Shown: positions 22,401-31,052 of the stretch, piece by piece
How the letters are laid out: the number at the start of each line of letters is the position of its first letter
Position numbering within the stretch: the stretch's first letter is position 1
NCBI RefSeq assembly: GCF_039555335.1
Contig: NC_092636.1
Span: 55,359,706 to 55,423,705, forward strand
Direction of reading: 5' to 3'
Origin: Amphiura filiformis
Taxonomy: Eukaryota > Echinodermata > Ophiuroidea > Amphilepidida > Amphiuridae
Length of the DNA stretch: 64,000 nt
The notes under the pieces: generated by a model
Database searches by the model: none
What the model saw: the letters and a program-made list of their open reading frames with translations, nothing else
What the model was told of the DNA's origin: nothing
Made by a program: the position numbers and the translations under genes

Positions 22401-24320
22401 CCAGTAATGCGACCAAGCACAAGCCTATAGCAGCTATCTAGGATGTGAGGGGCTGGTGAATTTAAAATGCTCATGAAGAATAATCATTTCAAATGTCATA
22501 AAGTAATTTTACCCGTATATCAAAGATGGCCGACATCGTCCTATGGTCTGTATACCTTCCTCGAGTCGGTAAAGTGATATCAGATTTTGAGTTTTTCTCA
22601 AAATCTGAAAATGTGTACTTTTATATACTTCCCATCATTACATTAGAGATACAATAAAAAGCAAAATCTAAATTACCAACTCGAGAAAGGTATACAGACT
22701 ATACATGCAACTTGTGCTGCAAGGCATTGGCCAGAGGGGTGTCCAAAATGGTCAAAAATACCTTATTCTACAAAATCAGGGTGTCCACGTCCTATTCACT
22801 CCATTATAAAAATCATAATTTTAGGGTGTCCAAATTGAAATTAGGGCGTCCAAATGACACCTGGACACCCCTCTTGCTCATGCCTTGTTGTGCTGGGAGT
22901 GTGATTTTGTGCATCTCGCAATATTATGAGTTGCACATAGGAATAGGATATATTAAAAAATTTCTTTGAACGAGTATGCTATTTGAAAATTACAGTTACT
23001 CTTGACTGTTGATAAAAAAATATTACAAATATACCAGATCCCTATTGCTGTTTCCCCCAGATGCACTGCGGACCATCTACTTTGTGGCTCCTCTAAGATA
23101 CCACTGCAGCATCAGTACCAGTGTGTGTACTGTTTGTGTTATTTCAATGTTTGTACTCGAGTATATCCACACAGATACTATAGAGTAACAGTGAAGAAGG
23201 CAGTGTACCTCTGGGTCAGCAGCAATAAGAACCTGGCAGCGTATGTGCTGATGATATTATGATTCTTGTGAATCAAAGTTGATTCTCGTAAATGTTTCAT
23301 TGGAAACTGCAAGAATCAAATGAGTCACAAAATTCATCTGCAAGAATCAAGATTGATTCTCGCACTGACATCATTCTAGCCCTGCCTGCTTTAAATTATT
23401 TACACTCATTACTCACTCATTCACACCATTTGCCTACCAGAAGAAATATGTAAATGGCAGATCAATCTGGTTCAGCAAGCCACAAGAGTCGCATCCATTT
23501 CATTTCATATTTGATGTGGATTTATGTGTAAATAGTAAGTAAAAGCTAAGAGTTGTATTTTGTTGTTGTTATTTCTCTGTAGTACTACAATGCCATGGTA
23601 ACTGGGGTTCATCCCAGTGGACGGACATGTGTGGTCAATTACTTGGAGTATGGCAACTGTGAGGAAGTAGATGTGAATGACCTCAGACCGGCAACACAGG
23701 CTTGGGTAAGTAGCCAGAAACTTAGTTTTGTTAGTAGCACATGTGACACTAGGAACCACATAACATGGGGGCTTTCATTAGGGGAAGTCCTTGGATTTTG
23801 ACAAATATTATGAGAAAGTTATGAAATTTTGAATTTGGTCATTGAAATTGAAGAAGGATCAAAGTTCATATAATTAATGTCGAAAGTCATGGATATTATT
23901 TTGAGAATGTTAACTTTTTCAAAACAAGTGTTTTTAGGGTTTTTACTTCTCTTGCTAACTGCATCCACAAGGTCAGTGTCTTGTTGTTGAATATTTTTTC
24001 TCTCCAAAAGCCAGCATGTTTACAATAAACCTTAACCTCTTCCTCATCCCATTGTATTGTTTCTTTGTGTTATGTTTTTTTATTTTTTTTATTTTGACTT
24101 CCAGATTGATACTTCTCAACCACCACCACCATTTCAACCTCCTGTTACCATGGCAATACCAACAGTACCCATGGTCTATGAGAACTTTGAAGGTCCACTC
24201 GGTGACACGATGGAGTTTCGTCGTGGAGGTCAGGGGTCATTCAGGCGACCAAGGGATGACAGACGAGTCCCTAACAGGCCAACTCAGAACTATTACCAGC
24301 CACCTACTGTTAGAAGATGA
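4463..24320 (+). CDS. TDRD3: Tudor domain-containing protein 3, complete 12-exon gene
   Basis: Exons: 4463-4494, 7110-7194, 8603-8668, 9608-9768, 11371-11512, 12077-12197, 16641-16921, 17585-17819, 18796-18948, 21114-22321, 23583-23705, 24105-24320. They sum to 2823 nt, giving 940 aa plus stop, with every junction GT/AG and in phase. TDRD3 is the scaffold that binds topoisomerase 3-beta, reads methylarginine through its Tudor domain, and acts in transcription and mRNP/stress-granule biology. Visible domains: DUF1767/OB-fold (about 1-165), UBA (about 303-342), RG-rich tracts (345-400), a long charged linker, Tudor (812-867) and an EJC-binding-like C-terminus (about 898-940). The protein is longer than the human protein (roughly 650-750 aa), mainly because of exon 10. 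Assignment by family recognition is very secure; alternative exons cannot be judged. Confidence 0.95.
4710..4974. repeat. Right arm of the inverted repeat flanking TDRD3 exon 1
   Basis: Imperfect reverse complement of 3256-3535. It starts about 215 bp inside TDRD3 intron 1, so it is transcribed while the left arm is upstream of the gene. Confidence 0.75.
5252..5306. repeat. Inverted partner of 3595-3660
   Basis: Contains taatcag, cagaacaaa and ttctgacatgatc as the reverse complement of the 3595-3660 segment. It lies in TDRD3 intron 1. Confidence 0.7.
5312..7109 (+). other. Rest of TDRD3 intron 1
   Basis: No exon could be supported here. A 161-codon open frame at 5611-6096 lacks recognisable motifs and is treated as chance. 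Small hairpins occur around 6450-6500 and 6566-6600 (aactccc/gggagtt). A polypyrimidine tract precedes the exon 2 acceptor at 7109. Confidence 0.5.
7110..7194 (+). CDS. TDRD3: TDRD3 exon 2, start of the OB-fold/DUF1767 region
   Basis: Acceptor tattttcag and donor GTGAGT. Residues 11-39 include HLSKEGLEQC and DNIIKKALN, matching the N-terminal helical part of the RMI1-like DUF1767 region of TDRD3. It enters completing a Trp codon and ends in phase 0. Confidence 0.95.
8603..8668 (+). CDS. TDRD3: TDRD3 exon 3
   Basis: Acceptor attacag, donor GTAAGT, phase 0 on both sides, 22 codons (residues 40-61). The sequence IDLRHIGVKFLPPDLNKGKV closely parallels the vertebrate segment with DLRxIGxKFLPxD. 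It belongs to the N-terminal domain that contacts topoisomerase 3-beta in the known family. Confidence 0.95.
8784..8811 (+). repeat. Partial copy (a) of the TDRD3 intronic motif
   Basis: Only the first part of the approximately 80-bp motif is present (actattacttgactgtgga). Fuller copies are at 11885-11972, 16469-16555, 18231-18320 and 20944-21022. Confidence 0.5.
9248..9466. mobile_element. TA-flanked MITE, family shared with 34977-35174
   Basis: Termini contain aacattcgcctaatggcgc on the left and its partner gccattaggcgaacgttta on the right. The interior, including aaaaatccca and agggagctctctatttgtac, recurs inverted in the copy at 34977-35174. TA lies at both ends, as in Tc1/mariner-type MITEs. 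No coding capacity. Confidence 0.75.
9608..9768 (+). CDS. TDRD3: TDRD3 exon 4, OB-fold core
   Basis: Acceptor atctacag, donor GTAAGG, 53 codons plus two bases (residues 62-115). LQGPCVVQIQKVRNVSAPK and LLRLQLSDGH match the OB-fold beta strands of TDRD3/RMI1 N-terminal domains. Phases agree with exons 3 and 5. Confidence 0.95.
9912..10256. mobile_element. 345-bp MITE with TTAA target duplications
   Basis: TTAA at 9908-9911 and again at 10257-10260 flanks an element with imperfect terminal inverted repeats of about 78 bp. The left end has gatactacacccc and the right end gggtgtagtatttc; inside both arms is tatagcgcattgg or its complement. TTAA duplications point to a piggyBac-type mobiliser. 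Non-coding. A degraded copy is at 2376-2682. Confidence 0.85.
10351..11053. mobile_element. 703-bp hAT-like fold-back MITE with 8-bp target duplication
   Basis: The octamer TAATAAAG occurs at 10343-10350 and again at 11054-11061. Between them is a long imperfect palindrome whose ends read taggcctgctaagaatacgc and its near-complement. Inner arms share gtatccaaatgggacc inverted, with long A and T runs between. An 8-bp duplication with short TIRs fits the hAT superfamily. No transposase. It lies in TDRD3 intron 4. Confidence 0.85.
11371..11512 (+). CDS. TDRD3: TDRD3 exon 5, end of the OB-fold
   Basis: Acceptor tgtaacag, donor GTGAGT. Residues 115-162 include TTPGTKLHLKG, GYLLLNSTNAKCLGG and MVARWQLQR, all strongly similar to the vertebrate OB-fold segment (TPPGTKVKL, GFLLLN, LGGEVE, WELQR). 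The preceding split codon gives Ser. Confidence 0.95.
11557..11855. repeat. Copy of the 'ttgaaat-ccacacccc' palindromic repeat family
   Basis: Alternating inverted blocks resembling atttgaaattcacactcccc and tggaagat. The same consensus, with ends near gggctattccagttgaaatc, appears at 25307-25715, 29661-29745, 33656-33848, 36950-37128 and 39139-39265. A fold-back MITE family is likely. Confidence 0.6.
11885..11972 (+). repeat. Copy (b) of the TDRD3 intronic motif
   Basis: Approximately 80-bp motif beginning ttactttgctgtggatttga and ending attacaatagttgctgagaa. It ends about 105 bp before the exon 6 acceptor. Related copies in the same orientation are at 16469, 18231 and 20944. Confidence 0.65.
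12077..12197 (+). CDS. TDRD3: TDRD3 exon 6
   Basis: Acceptor cttcccag and donor GTATAA (a weaker donor), 40 codons plus one base (residues 163-203). GGGEGGPPPWVPFGQR matches the conserved EGGPPPFVPFGQK motif that follows the OB-fold in TDRD3. Confidence 0.93.
12217..12352. mobile_element. 136-bp MITE with ttggttcacctcaagt termini
   Basis: The ends ttggttcacctcaagttc and acttgaggtgaaccaa are inverted repeats. It begins only 20 bp after the exon 6 donor. A related element with the same right end and similar interior (gtgacgt/acgtcactacc) is at 34496-34680. Confidence 0.7.
13177..15241. mobile_element. 2065-bp DNA transposon with perfect 57-bp TIRs, TTAA target site
   Basis: The termini read aggtgaacctcattgaaaat on the left and the exact complement on the right; identity extends for 57 bp to ...gatgtcagga. 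TTAA (within TTTAAA) occurs on both sides: 13173-13176 and 15242-15245. The insertion splits a LINE reading frame that resumes in register when the element and one target copy are discounted. No transposase-like ORF was recognised, so it is probably non-autonomous and piggyBac-type. Identical TIRs suggest recent movement. Confidence 0.88.
14566..14608. repeat. Perfect 17-bp hairpin inside the TTAA transposon
   Basis: The arm ctttcatcagcgagtga at 14566-14582 pairs exactly with 14592-14608 across a 9-nt loop. An outer tacctcgg / ccgaggta pair (14537 and 14630) extends the symmetry. It may be an internal structure of the element. Confidence 0.75.
15802..16459. mobile_element. Fold-back element, about 212-bp arms
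   Basis: The left arm 15802-16013 and right arm 16249-16459 are near-perfect reverse complements; both contain gctctacgatatcatttgg and tagctcctattcaag or complements. A 235-bp spacer separates them. The right end abuts copy (c) of the TDRD3 intronic motif. There is no coding capacity. A transcript of TDRD3 intron 6 would form a very long hairpin here. Confidence 0.85.
16469..16555 (+). repeat. Copy (c) of the TDRD3 intronic motif
   Basis: Begins ttacttggctgaggatttga and ends with attataatagttgctgataa, about 85 bp before the exon 7 acceptor. The fold-back at 15802-16459 ends just upstream. Confidence 0.65.
16641..16921 (+). CDS. TDRD3: TDRD3 exon 7
   Basis: Acceptor atcttgcag, donor GTGAGT, residues 203-296. 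EFEEQRKATIEEVRKAK and KTFGGGGG match the conserved vertebrate segment (FEKQRTAAIAEV, KTFGGGGG). The remainder is a Ser/Asn/Arg-rich disordered linker ending NYRDLG just before the UBA domain. Confidence 0.95.
17585..17819 (+). CDS. TDRD3: TDRD3 exon 8, UBA domain
   Basis: Acceptor taaacag, donor GTAGGA, residues 297-374. The UBA domain (about 303-342) reads LQQLMGMGFTRDASINALKK with the MGF loop and the helix-3 leucines; in the family it binds ubiquitin. It is followed by four GRSDY/GRSDR-type repeats (GGRSDYSGRSDYAGRSDYGG), an RG-like tract likely to be arginine-methylated. Confidence 0.96.
18231..18320 (+). repeat. Copy (d) of the TDRD3 intronic motif
   Basis: Begins attacttggctgtggatttg and ends with tgtaatagttgctgatggga. 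It lies 475 bp before exon 9, but the intervening 18330-18700 looks like a separate repetitive insertion. Confidence 0.65.
18330..18700. repeat. Repetitive insert with duplicated gatgtagtcactctgctg
   Basis: This block is more GC-rich than its surroundings. It contains the same 18-mer near 18537 and 18631 and several related gtagtgact / agtcact words in both orientations. No coding potential is seen. It separates motif copy (d) from exon 9. Confidence 0.45.
18796..18948 (+). CDS. TDRD3: TDRD3 exon 9, RGG tract and FDFLESK motif
   Basis: Acceptor ttttgtag, donor GTAAAT, residues 375-426. It opens with a glycine/arginine tract (SRRGGRGGGRGGGRGRGSR), then an acidic stretch (DQDDDQDGD), then SAPPSLFDFLESKL. 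The last motif is nearly invariant in TDRD3 and secures the assignment. Confidence 0.96.
19076..20460. repeat. AT-rich dispersed repeat in TDRD3 intron 9
   Basis: Starts with aataataatactttattttt and tatagaaca, then a cacaaagcgctg word. This is the 'AATAAT, tatagcgc, aaagcgcttta' pattern also seen at 2941-3005 and near 50430-50780. Long A-rich stretches follow. A TA-flanked MITE (19237-19682) has inserted into it. No exon is supported. Confidence 0.45.
19237..19682. mobile_element. 446-bp MITE with 'aataaacgc' termini and TA ends
   Basis: The left end ctgtaatttgtttgtaataa and the right end ttattacaaacaatacag are inverted repeats, each followed by CGC-rich words and bounded by TA. Interior words (atttccatgc, tcgtgtaggtaa) recur in diverged form at 32440-32730, suggesting a family. 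No ORF of note. Confidence 0.75.
20849..20891 (+). repeat. Partial duplicate of TDRD3 exon 10 within intron 9
   Basis: gactctttcaaatctgg...ggtatgatgataggcca matches exon 10 at 21359-21409 with two substitutions and an 8-nt gap. It lies in the same orientation, 470-510 bp upstream. It looks like a non-functional duplication scar of coding sequence. Confidence 0.75.
20944..21022 (+). repeat. Copy (e) of the TDRD3 intronic motif
   Basis: Includes tctgtggatttgagtaaagt and ends with ttataatagttgctgaatag, about 90 bp before the exon 10 acceptor. Confidence 0.65.
21114..22321 (+). CDS. TDRD3: TDRD3 exon 10, large charged linker and start of Tudor
   Basis: Acceptor ctacacag, donor GTAGGT, 1208 nt, residues 426-828. 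The exon encodes a very hydrophilic, Arg/Asp/Asn/Gln-rich linker with four exact NYEDRGR heptads (residues about 602-629), a short Gln run (HQQQQQ), then a Met/Pro/Gln-rich region. It ends with MWKQGDLCQAKYWEDGK, the first two strands of the Tudor domain including cage-type aromatics. The linker is much longer than in vertebrates, which accounts for the protein's size. It is probably intrinsically disordered. Confidence 0.95.
21641..21724 (+). repeat. Coding minisatellite, four 21-bp units
   Basis: Four tandem units of the type ggaaggaattatgaggatag occupy 21641-21661, 21662-21682, 21683-21703 and 21704-21724. They encode NYEDRGR repeats in TDRD3 exon 10. The strand is almost purely purine plus T, and length polymorphism in whole codon units is expected. 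Confidence 0.9.
22546..22699. mobile_element. 154-bp MITE with central perfect hairpin
   Basis: The termini gtctgtatacctt(c)ctcgag and the inverted ctcgagaaaggtatacagac pair. Inside, cagattttgag at 22581 pairs with ctcaaaatctg across a TTTTT loop. It lies in TDRD3 intron 10. Confidence 0.7.
23583..23705 (+). CDS. TDRD3: TDRD3 exon 11, Tudor domain core
   Basis: Acceptor ctctgtag, donor GTAAGT, phase 0, 41 codons (residues 829-869). YYNAMVTGVHPSG, then VVNYLEYGNCEEV, then LRP complete the Tudor barrel begun in exon 10. The YxEYGNxEEV core carries the aromatic and Asn residues used by Tudor domains to hold dimethylarginine. Confidence 0.97.
24105..24320 (+). CDS. TDRD3: TDRD3 exon 12, C-terminus and stop
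   Basis: Acceptor acttccag; 71 codons then TGA at 24318-24320 (residues 870-940). A proline-rich opening leads to GDTMEFRRGGQG and RPTQNYYQPP. This matches the C-terminal EJC-binding motif of vertebrate TDRD3 (TLEFRRGGDG, RPTQQFYQPP). Confidence 0.97.
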   Translation: MDTSQPPPPFQPPVTMAIPTVPMVYENFEGPLGDTMEFRRGGQGSFRRPRDDRRVPNRPTQNYYQPPTVRR

Positions 24321-24667
24321 GGGAATGCTAAAAATGTGTGTCGTAACTCCATCAAAAATGTTGCCTCCGGGGTGTCGAACAGTGCCAAGGGAGTGTCTAT
24401 CAGAGCAAGGCAAAGTTATCTGATGTTATGGTTGGTGGGAATGCCAGTGTCATTGGATACCTCATATCATTATGTCACATTACAAAGTTATTTTTACATA
24501 GAATGTATTGAAATCTGGGGATGAAATGGTTATCTTTTTTTTTTTTTCCCAGTGAATTCCGAAGAAGGTATTCAGAGCATCCCACAATGCATCATTATCA
24601 AACACCTTGTGCTATGCCTGGTTACCCAGCTGTGATTAACATTAACAATGAGACTTATAAAACACTT

Positions 24668-24870
24668 CAAGAGAAAAGTTAACCCTAACCACAAAAAATC
24701 TTACAAGGAAACCACTGCGCAAACATGCATCCCACATGATGCCATGACACAATCACCCCAAGTCATACGCACGGGATCGCTGGCCAGGCCAGCGAAGCCC
24801 CACTTACTACCAGTTGATGATCGTGAGGGGTCCCAGGTTCAATTCCCAAGCGAAGTCTGTCGCATAGTTT
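24668..24870 (+). mobile_element. tRNA-related SINE copy
   Basis: Contains a B-box-like caggttcaattccca after gaggggtc, and upstream shared blocks (ttaaccctaac, tgcatcccac, ctggccag). The same blocks occur in the same order at 32819-33040. The box A match is weak. Confidence 0.55.
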
Positions 24871-25286
24871 GTGGGTGTAAGGTTGGTTTACTGAATGGAT
24901 GGTAACCATATGCAATCAAACATAATTATGCTATTGTTTAGGTCTTGGGCTTTAAACATTAGCACTGAATACAGGAGGATAAGAGTATTTATGAATGGAG
25001 CAGTGCATAGTAGGTTACTCCTTTTGTGTAGGTTTATGGGAACTTTGGCATTAGTGTTAAACAAATTATAGATAAGGGCTGAAAGCATTGTTGTGGGATG
25101 CTGTGAATATCTTTTGCAGGTAAAATATACATTTTAATGAAACTAGTTTTCACAGAACAGAGAAATTATGCATGTATAGTTGACTCCCTTATCTGTAAAT
25201 CAAAACTAACCCTGAAATGAAGCCAATTTGTAGCAGACAGTTACTCAGCAAAGTTCTATTCTTGTGTATAACTTAAGCCACACATA

Positions 25287-25292
25287 AATAAA
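25287..25292 (+). terminator. Candidate polyadenylation signal AATAAA for TDRD3
   Basis: First clear AATAAA on the plus strand after the stop, about 970 bp downstream. Other AATAAA words occur near 27615 and 28218, so the true 3' end is uncertain. Confidence 0.35.
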
Positions 25293-25306
25293 GGCATGTA
25301 TTGGGA

Positions 25307-25715
25307 TATTCCAGTTGAAATCCACCCCCCCCCCCCATGAAAGACATGACCTTGATCTCACACACAGGGGGTGTATATCAAAATAATTAGTACCCATTAT
25401 ATTTTAGTGATATGGACATTACTGCCACATCTAAATGCAACATAGGATCCACATAATTTGTTGATAAATGTCATGAACAGTCATATAAATATAAATTAAG
25501 GTCATTTTAAGAAGACCCTATGTTGCATTTGGAAGAAGCAGGCTTTTTTATAACCATCAAAACTGATGTGTACCAATCATTTTGATACAGCCTGTAGCTT
25601 TCAAATGGAGTTGCCCGTTTAGGTAACCCCATTTGAAAGTCGTACTCTCTGTGTAGAAGATTAATGCCATGTCTTCTATAGGGGATGTATGCTGGAATAT
25701 TCCAGTGTCTTGACT
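25307..25715. repeat. Copies of the 'ttgaaat-ccacacccc' palindromic repeat family
   Basis: Ends read ggatattccagttgaaatcc and tggaatattccagt in opposite orientation. Blocks with catgaccttgatctcacaca and atttgaaagtcgtactc lie inside, with a central unrelated stretch. Same family as 33656-33848 and 36950-37128. Confidence 0.65.
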
Positions 25716-26087
25716 GTGATTTGACCACCCCCACTTCAGCCTCAATGTCATTGATTCACTGTGCTTCACCCAAAGACCACAGGTTGGCCAAGGTCTCAAG
25801 TCTAATATCAAATGTGATACATGTACCAAGCTCTGAAAGGTAAAAAGCATAGAGAGGTTTGATTATTATGCAGTGAATCTGCTTTCACAAAATTATCTAC
25901 AGAATCACAACTGCAGTCCATCCTCGTTAATCCAGCCAGGATTGGACCAAGCATTGGATAAGTGAAAAATCTGGATAAGTGAATGTGTAATTTTGCAATG
26001 AATGTCCAAAGTGATAAAATTGGGGCAACAAAAATTACTTAATGTAAACGTAAACAATGGGATAACACTAAAAAGATGATATTTCAA

Positions 26088-26327
26088 TATGTGACATGAT
26101 CTGCTCCATGGGGGCCAGAGGACACATTTTTGAAAATTGAGTCACTTATAATATACAAACATTAGGCTATCATATACTGAAAGATCTATCATACTTTGTC
26201 CTAAAGCTATGAAGTTTTGTGATGTGTATTTTGTTATGTATTTTATTGTTTTTTACTCCATATTTTTGCCTTTATCTCAATTTCAAATTTGCCGCCTTTG
26301 ACCCCATGGACCAGATCATGTCACATA
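26088..26327. mobile_element. MITE with 'tatgtgacatgatctg' termini, copy 1
   Basis: tatgtgacatgatctgctcc at the left is the imperfect inverse of gaccagatcatgtcacata at the right. Interior words (ttttgaaaattgag, tttttgcctttatctcaa) match the second copy at 36631-36886. Confidence 0.75.
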
Positions 26328-26860
26328 TATAACGCAATGCTGTATACAACACATGTTGTTCCAATGCTTCATAGCATCAAAATCGGGTGCCGTGCCATTG
26401 AAAAACATTTTTCCATTTAAAATTATTCGGCCGCGGATAATAGATTTATAAAAGAGGTCCAGATAAGGGAGGGTTGGACTGTATAAGATTATTATTTTTT
26501 TTAGAATTAGAATTCCTAGATTATTTGATACTGGGTAAAGAACAACTAAGATGGAGATAACTTGTTGATCACATCGTGATCTTTCACAGTTGACCCCACC
26601 TTGTGGCGTGGTCTCAAGATGACACAACCAATTCTGCCCTCATCCCTTAATCAAGCCTCTGTGTATTCCTTATCATGTGCAATAATCTTACTAGATTAGG
26701 TCAGAACTTGTATTTAGTATTATCAGTATTGATTGTCAATAGCTTGCTTTCATGTCTTAAGTTAATGGTTCATTTGGCCTCAAAACTGATTACATGCAGG
26801 CCTTGCCCAAACTCGATTTGTTGTGAGCATTTTTCCACTAAATATCACTCGCTGCGAATC

Positions 26861-27357
26861 TCCCAAAATCAGCCATGGAATCTGCCAATTTGGCATTTAA
26901 TCGATTCTGTATCCCTCCAAGCAGAGAAAGTCACAAATTTTAGCGCGCAAATTTCAACATAAATGCATTGATACCGTTTTAAGACGGAAGCTCTACTTGA
27001 TTACTAGTAGGCTTATACCGAAATAGTGGTGAAAATACGACCACTAGCCTTTAAAATCTAGACGGCAAGGCCTGACATGAAATCCCTCAATAACATATGG
27101 TGGATATTCCCAAAATCAGCCATGGAATCTGCCAATTTGGCATTTAATCGATTCTGTATCCCTCCAAGCAGAGAAAGTCACAAATTTTAGCGCGCAAATT
27201 TCAACATAAATGCATTGATACCGTTTTAAGACGGAAGCTCTACTTGATTACTAGTAGGCTTATACCGAAATAGTGGTGAAAATACGACCACTAGCCTTTA
27301 AAATCTAGACGGCAAGGCCTGACATGAAATCCCTCAATAACATATGGTGGATATTCC
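26861..27357. repeat. Exact tandem duplication, two 247-bp units
   Basis: 26861-27107 is repeated immediately as 27108-27354, and I saw no mismatch when reading the two side by side. Both units start tcccaaaatcagcc and end catatggtggatat. A recent duplication or an assembly haplotype artefact would both explain it. Confidence 0.9.
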
Positions 27358-27359
27358 AT

Positions 27360-29660
27360 TTAAAAGTGGATCTACTTCATAGAAACAACTTTCCATATCC
27401 AGATGCTGTTCAAGACAAAATTTTGAAGCAATTTTGATCAACTTATTGTGTATGCCTTGTTTTTGCAGTGGCACCTTTTTACCGTCCAGAAAAGATAGTA
27501 AGCATTCGCGCATTCCCTGCAGGTGGTGGCACCCCTAATGGGCGGCCCAGATGGTAATAGACATAGTTTTGAAGCGCCCACCAAAAATGACTTTTAAAAT
27601 GAATCCCCTGGAACAAAATAAATATGGTGATTGCAAATCAGTCAATTCACATTTTGGGTTACCCCAAAACAGGAATGGTTTGCTAGCACCTGCATACTTG
27701 GGAATAGACCACATATACTGTGATCAGCTCGTAATCGGTGGGAATTTTTAGACTTTTCCCACATTAAGACCCACATTAAGAGTGAAATAGTTGACCTGGT
27801 CTGTATTGTGTGTGTTAAATAAAGCAGACAAAGTATAGGACTTCAATTAATACTTTGTGATGCTTCTGACGAGATATCACAAGTCAATTCTCCAAATAAA
27901 ATATATTGATATTAATCCGCGATGTTATAAGGCCTGCCTATTACGAGCTGATCAAACTGTAGTAAAAGGATCTTGAAAAACAATAAGGATGGCACATCTG
28001 CAACTCTTTATTATATAGCTGAAGTATAATATGTAACCTAAGCTATTGACATGTAAAACTGTCAATTTTGTTTTGGTATAATGAGTTATTTTATTTCCAA
28101 TGATCTTCCATTTCCTTTAAAAGTACTTAATATTTTCTTTTAAACATAATATTTTGTTACATCATGTATTGTAGTTAGAAGCTTGTATTTTCTCTAGTCT
28201 TATGTTCTTTTCTCCATGAATAAAGCCATTTTATCATTAATTGTTATCTAGAAACACTGTTAGCAACATATATTTATCTTAAGATTTTGTTTGAGTTAAG
28301 CGACAAGAGGAATAAAATGTCATAACATAACATGAAGAATTTATCAAGTGCTATTTCATTTAGATCACCATGTTAATGAATTGCAAAATTTAAGTCTCAT
28401 AATGTAACACCACTGCTTAAAGGGGTGTTACCAGATCAACAGCCTCATTATCCAAAAAACAGCAACATTGCTGATGAAATCAACCTTATGAAACGTCCAG
28501 AAACGTAAGTTTTGACAGGTCTTGATGTGATGAAATTCTTTGTTTTGGATATACTACAGACCTGATGAATTTATTCAAGGAGCCTCAATTACCTCTTTAT
28601 CTTATTAAAATGAAGTTTTTGGCATTGAAAGAACACTTTTTTGTCATAATCCTAGTGAAATTTAGGACTGGATTATGTACCATTAAGATGTTATATAAAC
28701 GAAAAAGTCGCCAAACATGATTACCACCCATAATTGTGTACCATTTTTGCTTCTAATATCAAAACCGCAAATGCGATTTAACTTGGGAATCGGATGATGT
28801 TGGTACAGGCCTCAATGTGAGGTACAAAACACAATTTGAAAAATCTAACCACCTCCATGGTCTGACCACCCACCTTAAAGGTGTATGGCTTGAATTTACA
28901 GTAACACCCCATGACGTAGCACATGACATATTTGGTTAAGATTTTCTGTCATTAGAGAAATATGTGATGGAATTGCTGTAAATGCTCACATGAAACTGAA
29001 ATTGAGCTGTTTTTATGAAACTAATGTGATGAAATAATTGATTGAATAATTAATTGATACAGAGAATGTGAAAGAATTTTACCGTAACTATAATCATGTG
29101 CATAACTTTATAGACACTTTATGTAGAATCATTTAAACCCAATATTATCAAGTAGCAATAGTATGTCGTTTTCATGTGTGTTCCCATCCATGGGACTTAA
29201 AAAGTTGAGCACATCGGGTTATTCCATAGATATTACACTCAAAGATTACCGACTTGAAATTACATCATAATTATGTAATCCTCCATCTTGGTATGTTGCT
29301 GATGGAGGCCATTCATCGGCAAGAGCCCAAAATTGAATGATAATTTTCATCTGTAAACTTGAGTGTTACACAGGTGTGCGTTCACAGCGCTTGGTGCAAA
29401 TATTTAGCAAATGTGTTAACAGACAGAATGCAAACAACCATACAATTTGAAATCAAAGGTTTGTCGGGTGAATAGCGAAATAATCCGGAGGTACATTAAG
29501 TGGCTTCCATGAGTGTCACACAGACATGGCAGAGTCGGTACTCTTTGATTCTACCTCATTGGATTATTCAGTATTTAGGAACTTGAAAGGTCAGAGAGCA
29601 AGTCATGTGACTCTTTCCTCCCATGTTTTTGAAGAGGGAGTAAGTATTTTAATTTGAGTA
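27360..29660. other. Intergenic, no gene seen
   Basis: AT-rich sequence downstream of TDRD3. Two AATAAA words (about 27615 and 28218) could be alternative polyadenylation signals. No exon or structured repeat was recognised. Confidence 0.4.
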
Positions 29661-29745
29661 AACTGAATGGGTGACTGCATTTGAAATCTACACCCCTATG
29701 TGGAAGAATAAGGTCATATCTTCCATAAGGGGTGTAATGGAATAG
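29661..29745. repeat. Short copy of the 'ttgaaat-ccacacccc' family
   Basis: tttgaaatctacacccctat, ggtcatatcttccataaggg and ggaatagcccaatg match one half of the consensus at 33656-33848. Confidence 0.55.
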
Positions 29746-30868
29746 CCCAATGCGAGAGTGTTTATTGATTTATTTTTCCCAGGTGCCAGGAAACTTGATG
29801 GAGGTACCATTATGTGTATGACACAATTAAAACTTGCCTCTCTGAGAAATATCATGTGCCATATTTAACTTTGTTTTAACCATCAATTATGTTCAAAATG
29901 TATTGATTATATCTTTGTGCACTACTCAACAAATTACGGGATCAGAATCTGATAATCCTGATTTGCATTCATTCTTTTCTGTTCCCATGGTGCTGACCAA
30001 AGTGTTTTTCAGTGTCATGGGACTAAAGTGTTGTGGTGCTTGAACACTACTGAATGGCACAGCACTCATCTGGTTTACAGTAATGCTGCTTTTGAAAAAT
30101 GCTAATGAATAAATCAGTCTGATCCTTTAATTTGTGTAGTACATTAACAACTGTTTATCTTGAGAGCAATAATAAAATGCTTTTGTAGAAATTTTAATTT
30201 CTTAGTAATCCGGAGGCAGGGAGGTAGAGTAAACCAACTAACAAAGGTAGTAGCATATTTGATGGTAGTTATTCTGTCTTTGTAATACATCATCCTGTAT
30301 TAATGATTTGTTTGTTCAGTAGAGAGAATGGGAGGATATTCAGGCATAAAAAAAGGATGAGTCCTTGGGTGTAGCAAATATCTTAAGAGATTTATCAATG
30401 CCATTGGCAATATGCCAGTTTTTAGACTTTTTGAAGTTAAGATTAAGCAATGGCATTTGGGGATGATACTAGAATGTCACAAATAACAAGGAAATTCAAA
30501 GGCATTTTACCATGTTTACAGCAGATATATATGCACATGATGTTTGAGGTGGGACATTTTGGGACAAGGTCTTGATTCCCCGACTTAAAGCAGGAAGCGA
30601 AGTCTAACTGGATTAGAAATGACGTAAATATTTCTTGATTTGGTACGATTCATCCTGTGGGGGCATGCCCCTCTATGCAAGCCATTTGCTCTTGCCCGCA
30701 TCCAATGATTTATTAATGGTAAAACGGCAGCTACATTCAGACGCTTGACATTGATACCTGCAAAGAGTGCCAAATTTACAATTGCACAAGAATAATCTTG
30801 ACGGGATAATCAAGATACACAAACAAGCTGCAGTTTTACAGCATCCTAAAAATAATAAGGGTATATCA

Positions 30869-30997
30869 AGGTATTGTTGGTCGAAGCAGCCAAAAAATAG
30901 ATTTCGTTATATTATCTGAATCAATATATATTTGAAAAATAACACTTTGGTGTTTCGCAAAAGTTCATTCTACAAAACAAATACTTTAAAAACTTGC
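30869..30997 (+). repeat. Dispersed repeat shared with 56882-57008
   Basis: aggtattgttggtcga, aaaaataacactttg and aaaagttcattctacaaa appear in the same order and orientation at 56882-57008, 26 kb away. About 127 bp, unknown class. Confidence 0.75.
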
Positions 30998-31052
30998 CCT
31001 GCCAAGTCCAAAAAGCATTACTTGTAATAGAGGTACTGTTACATGGGATGTA

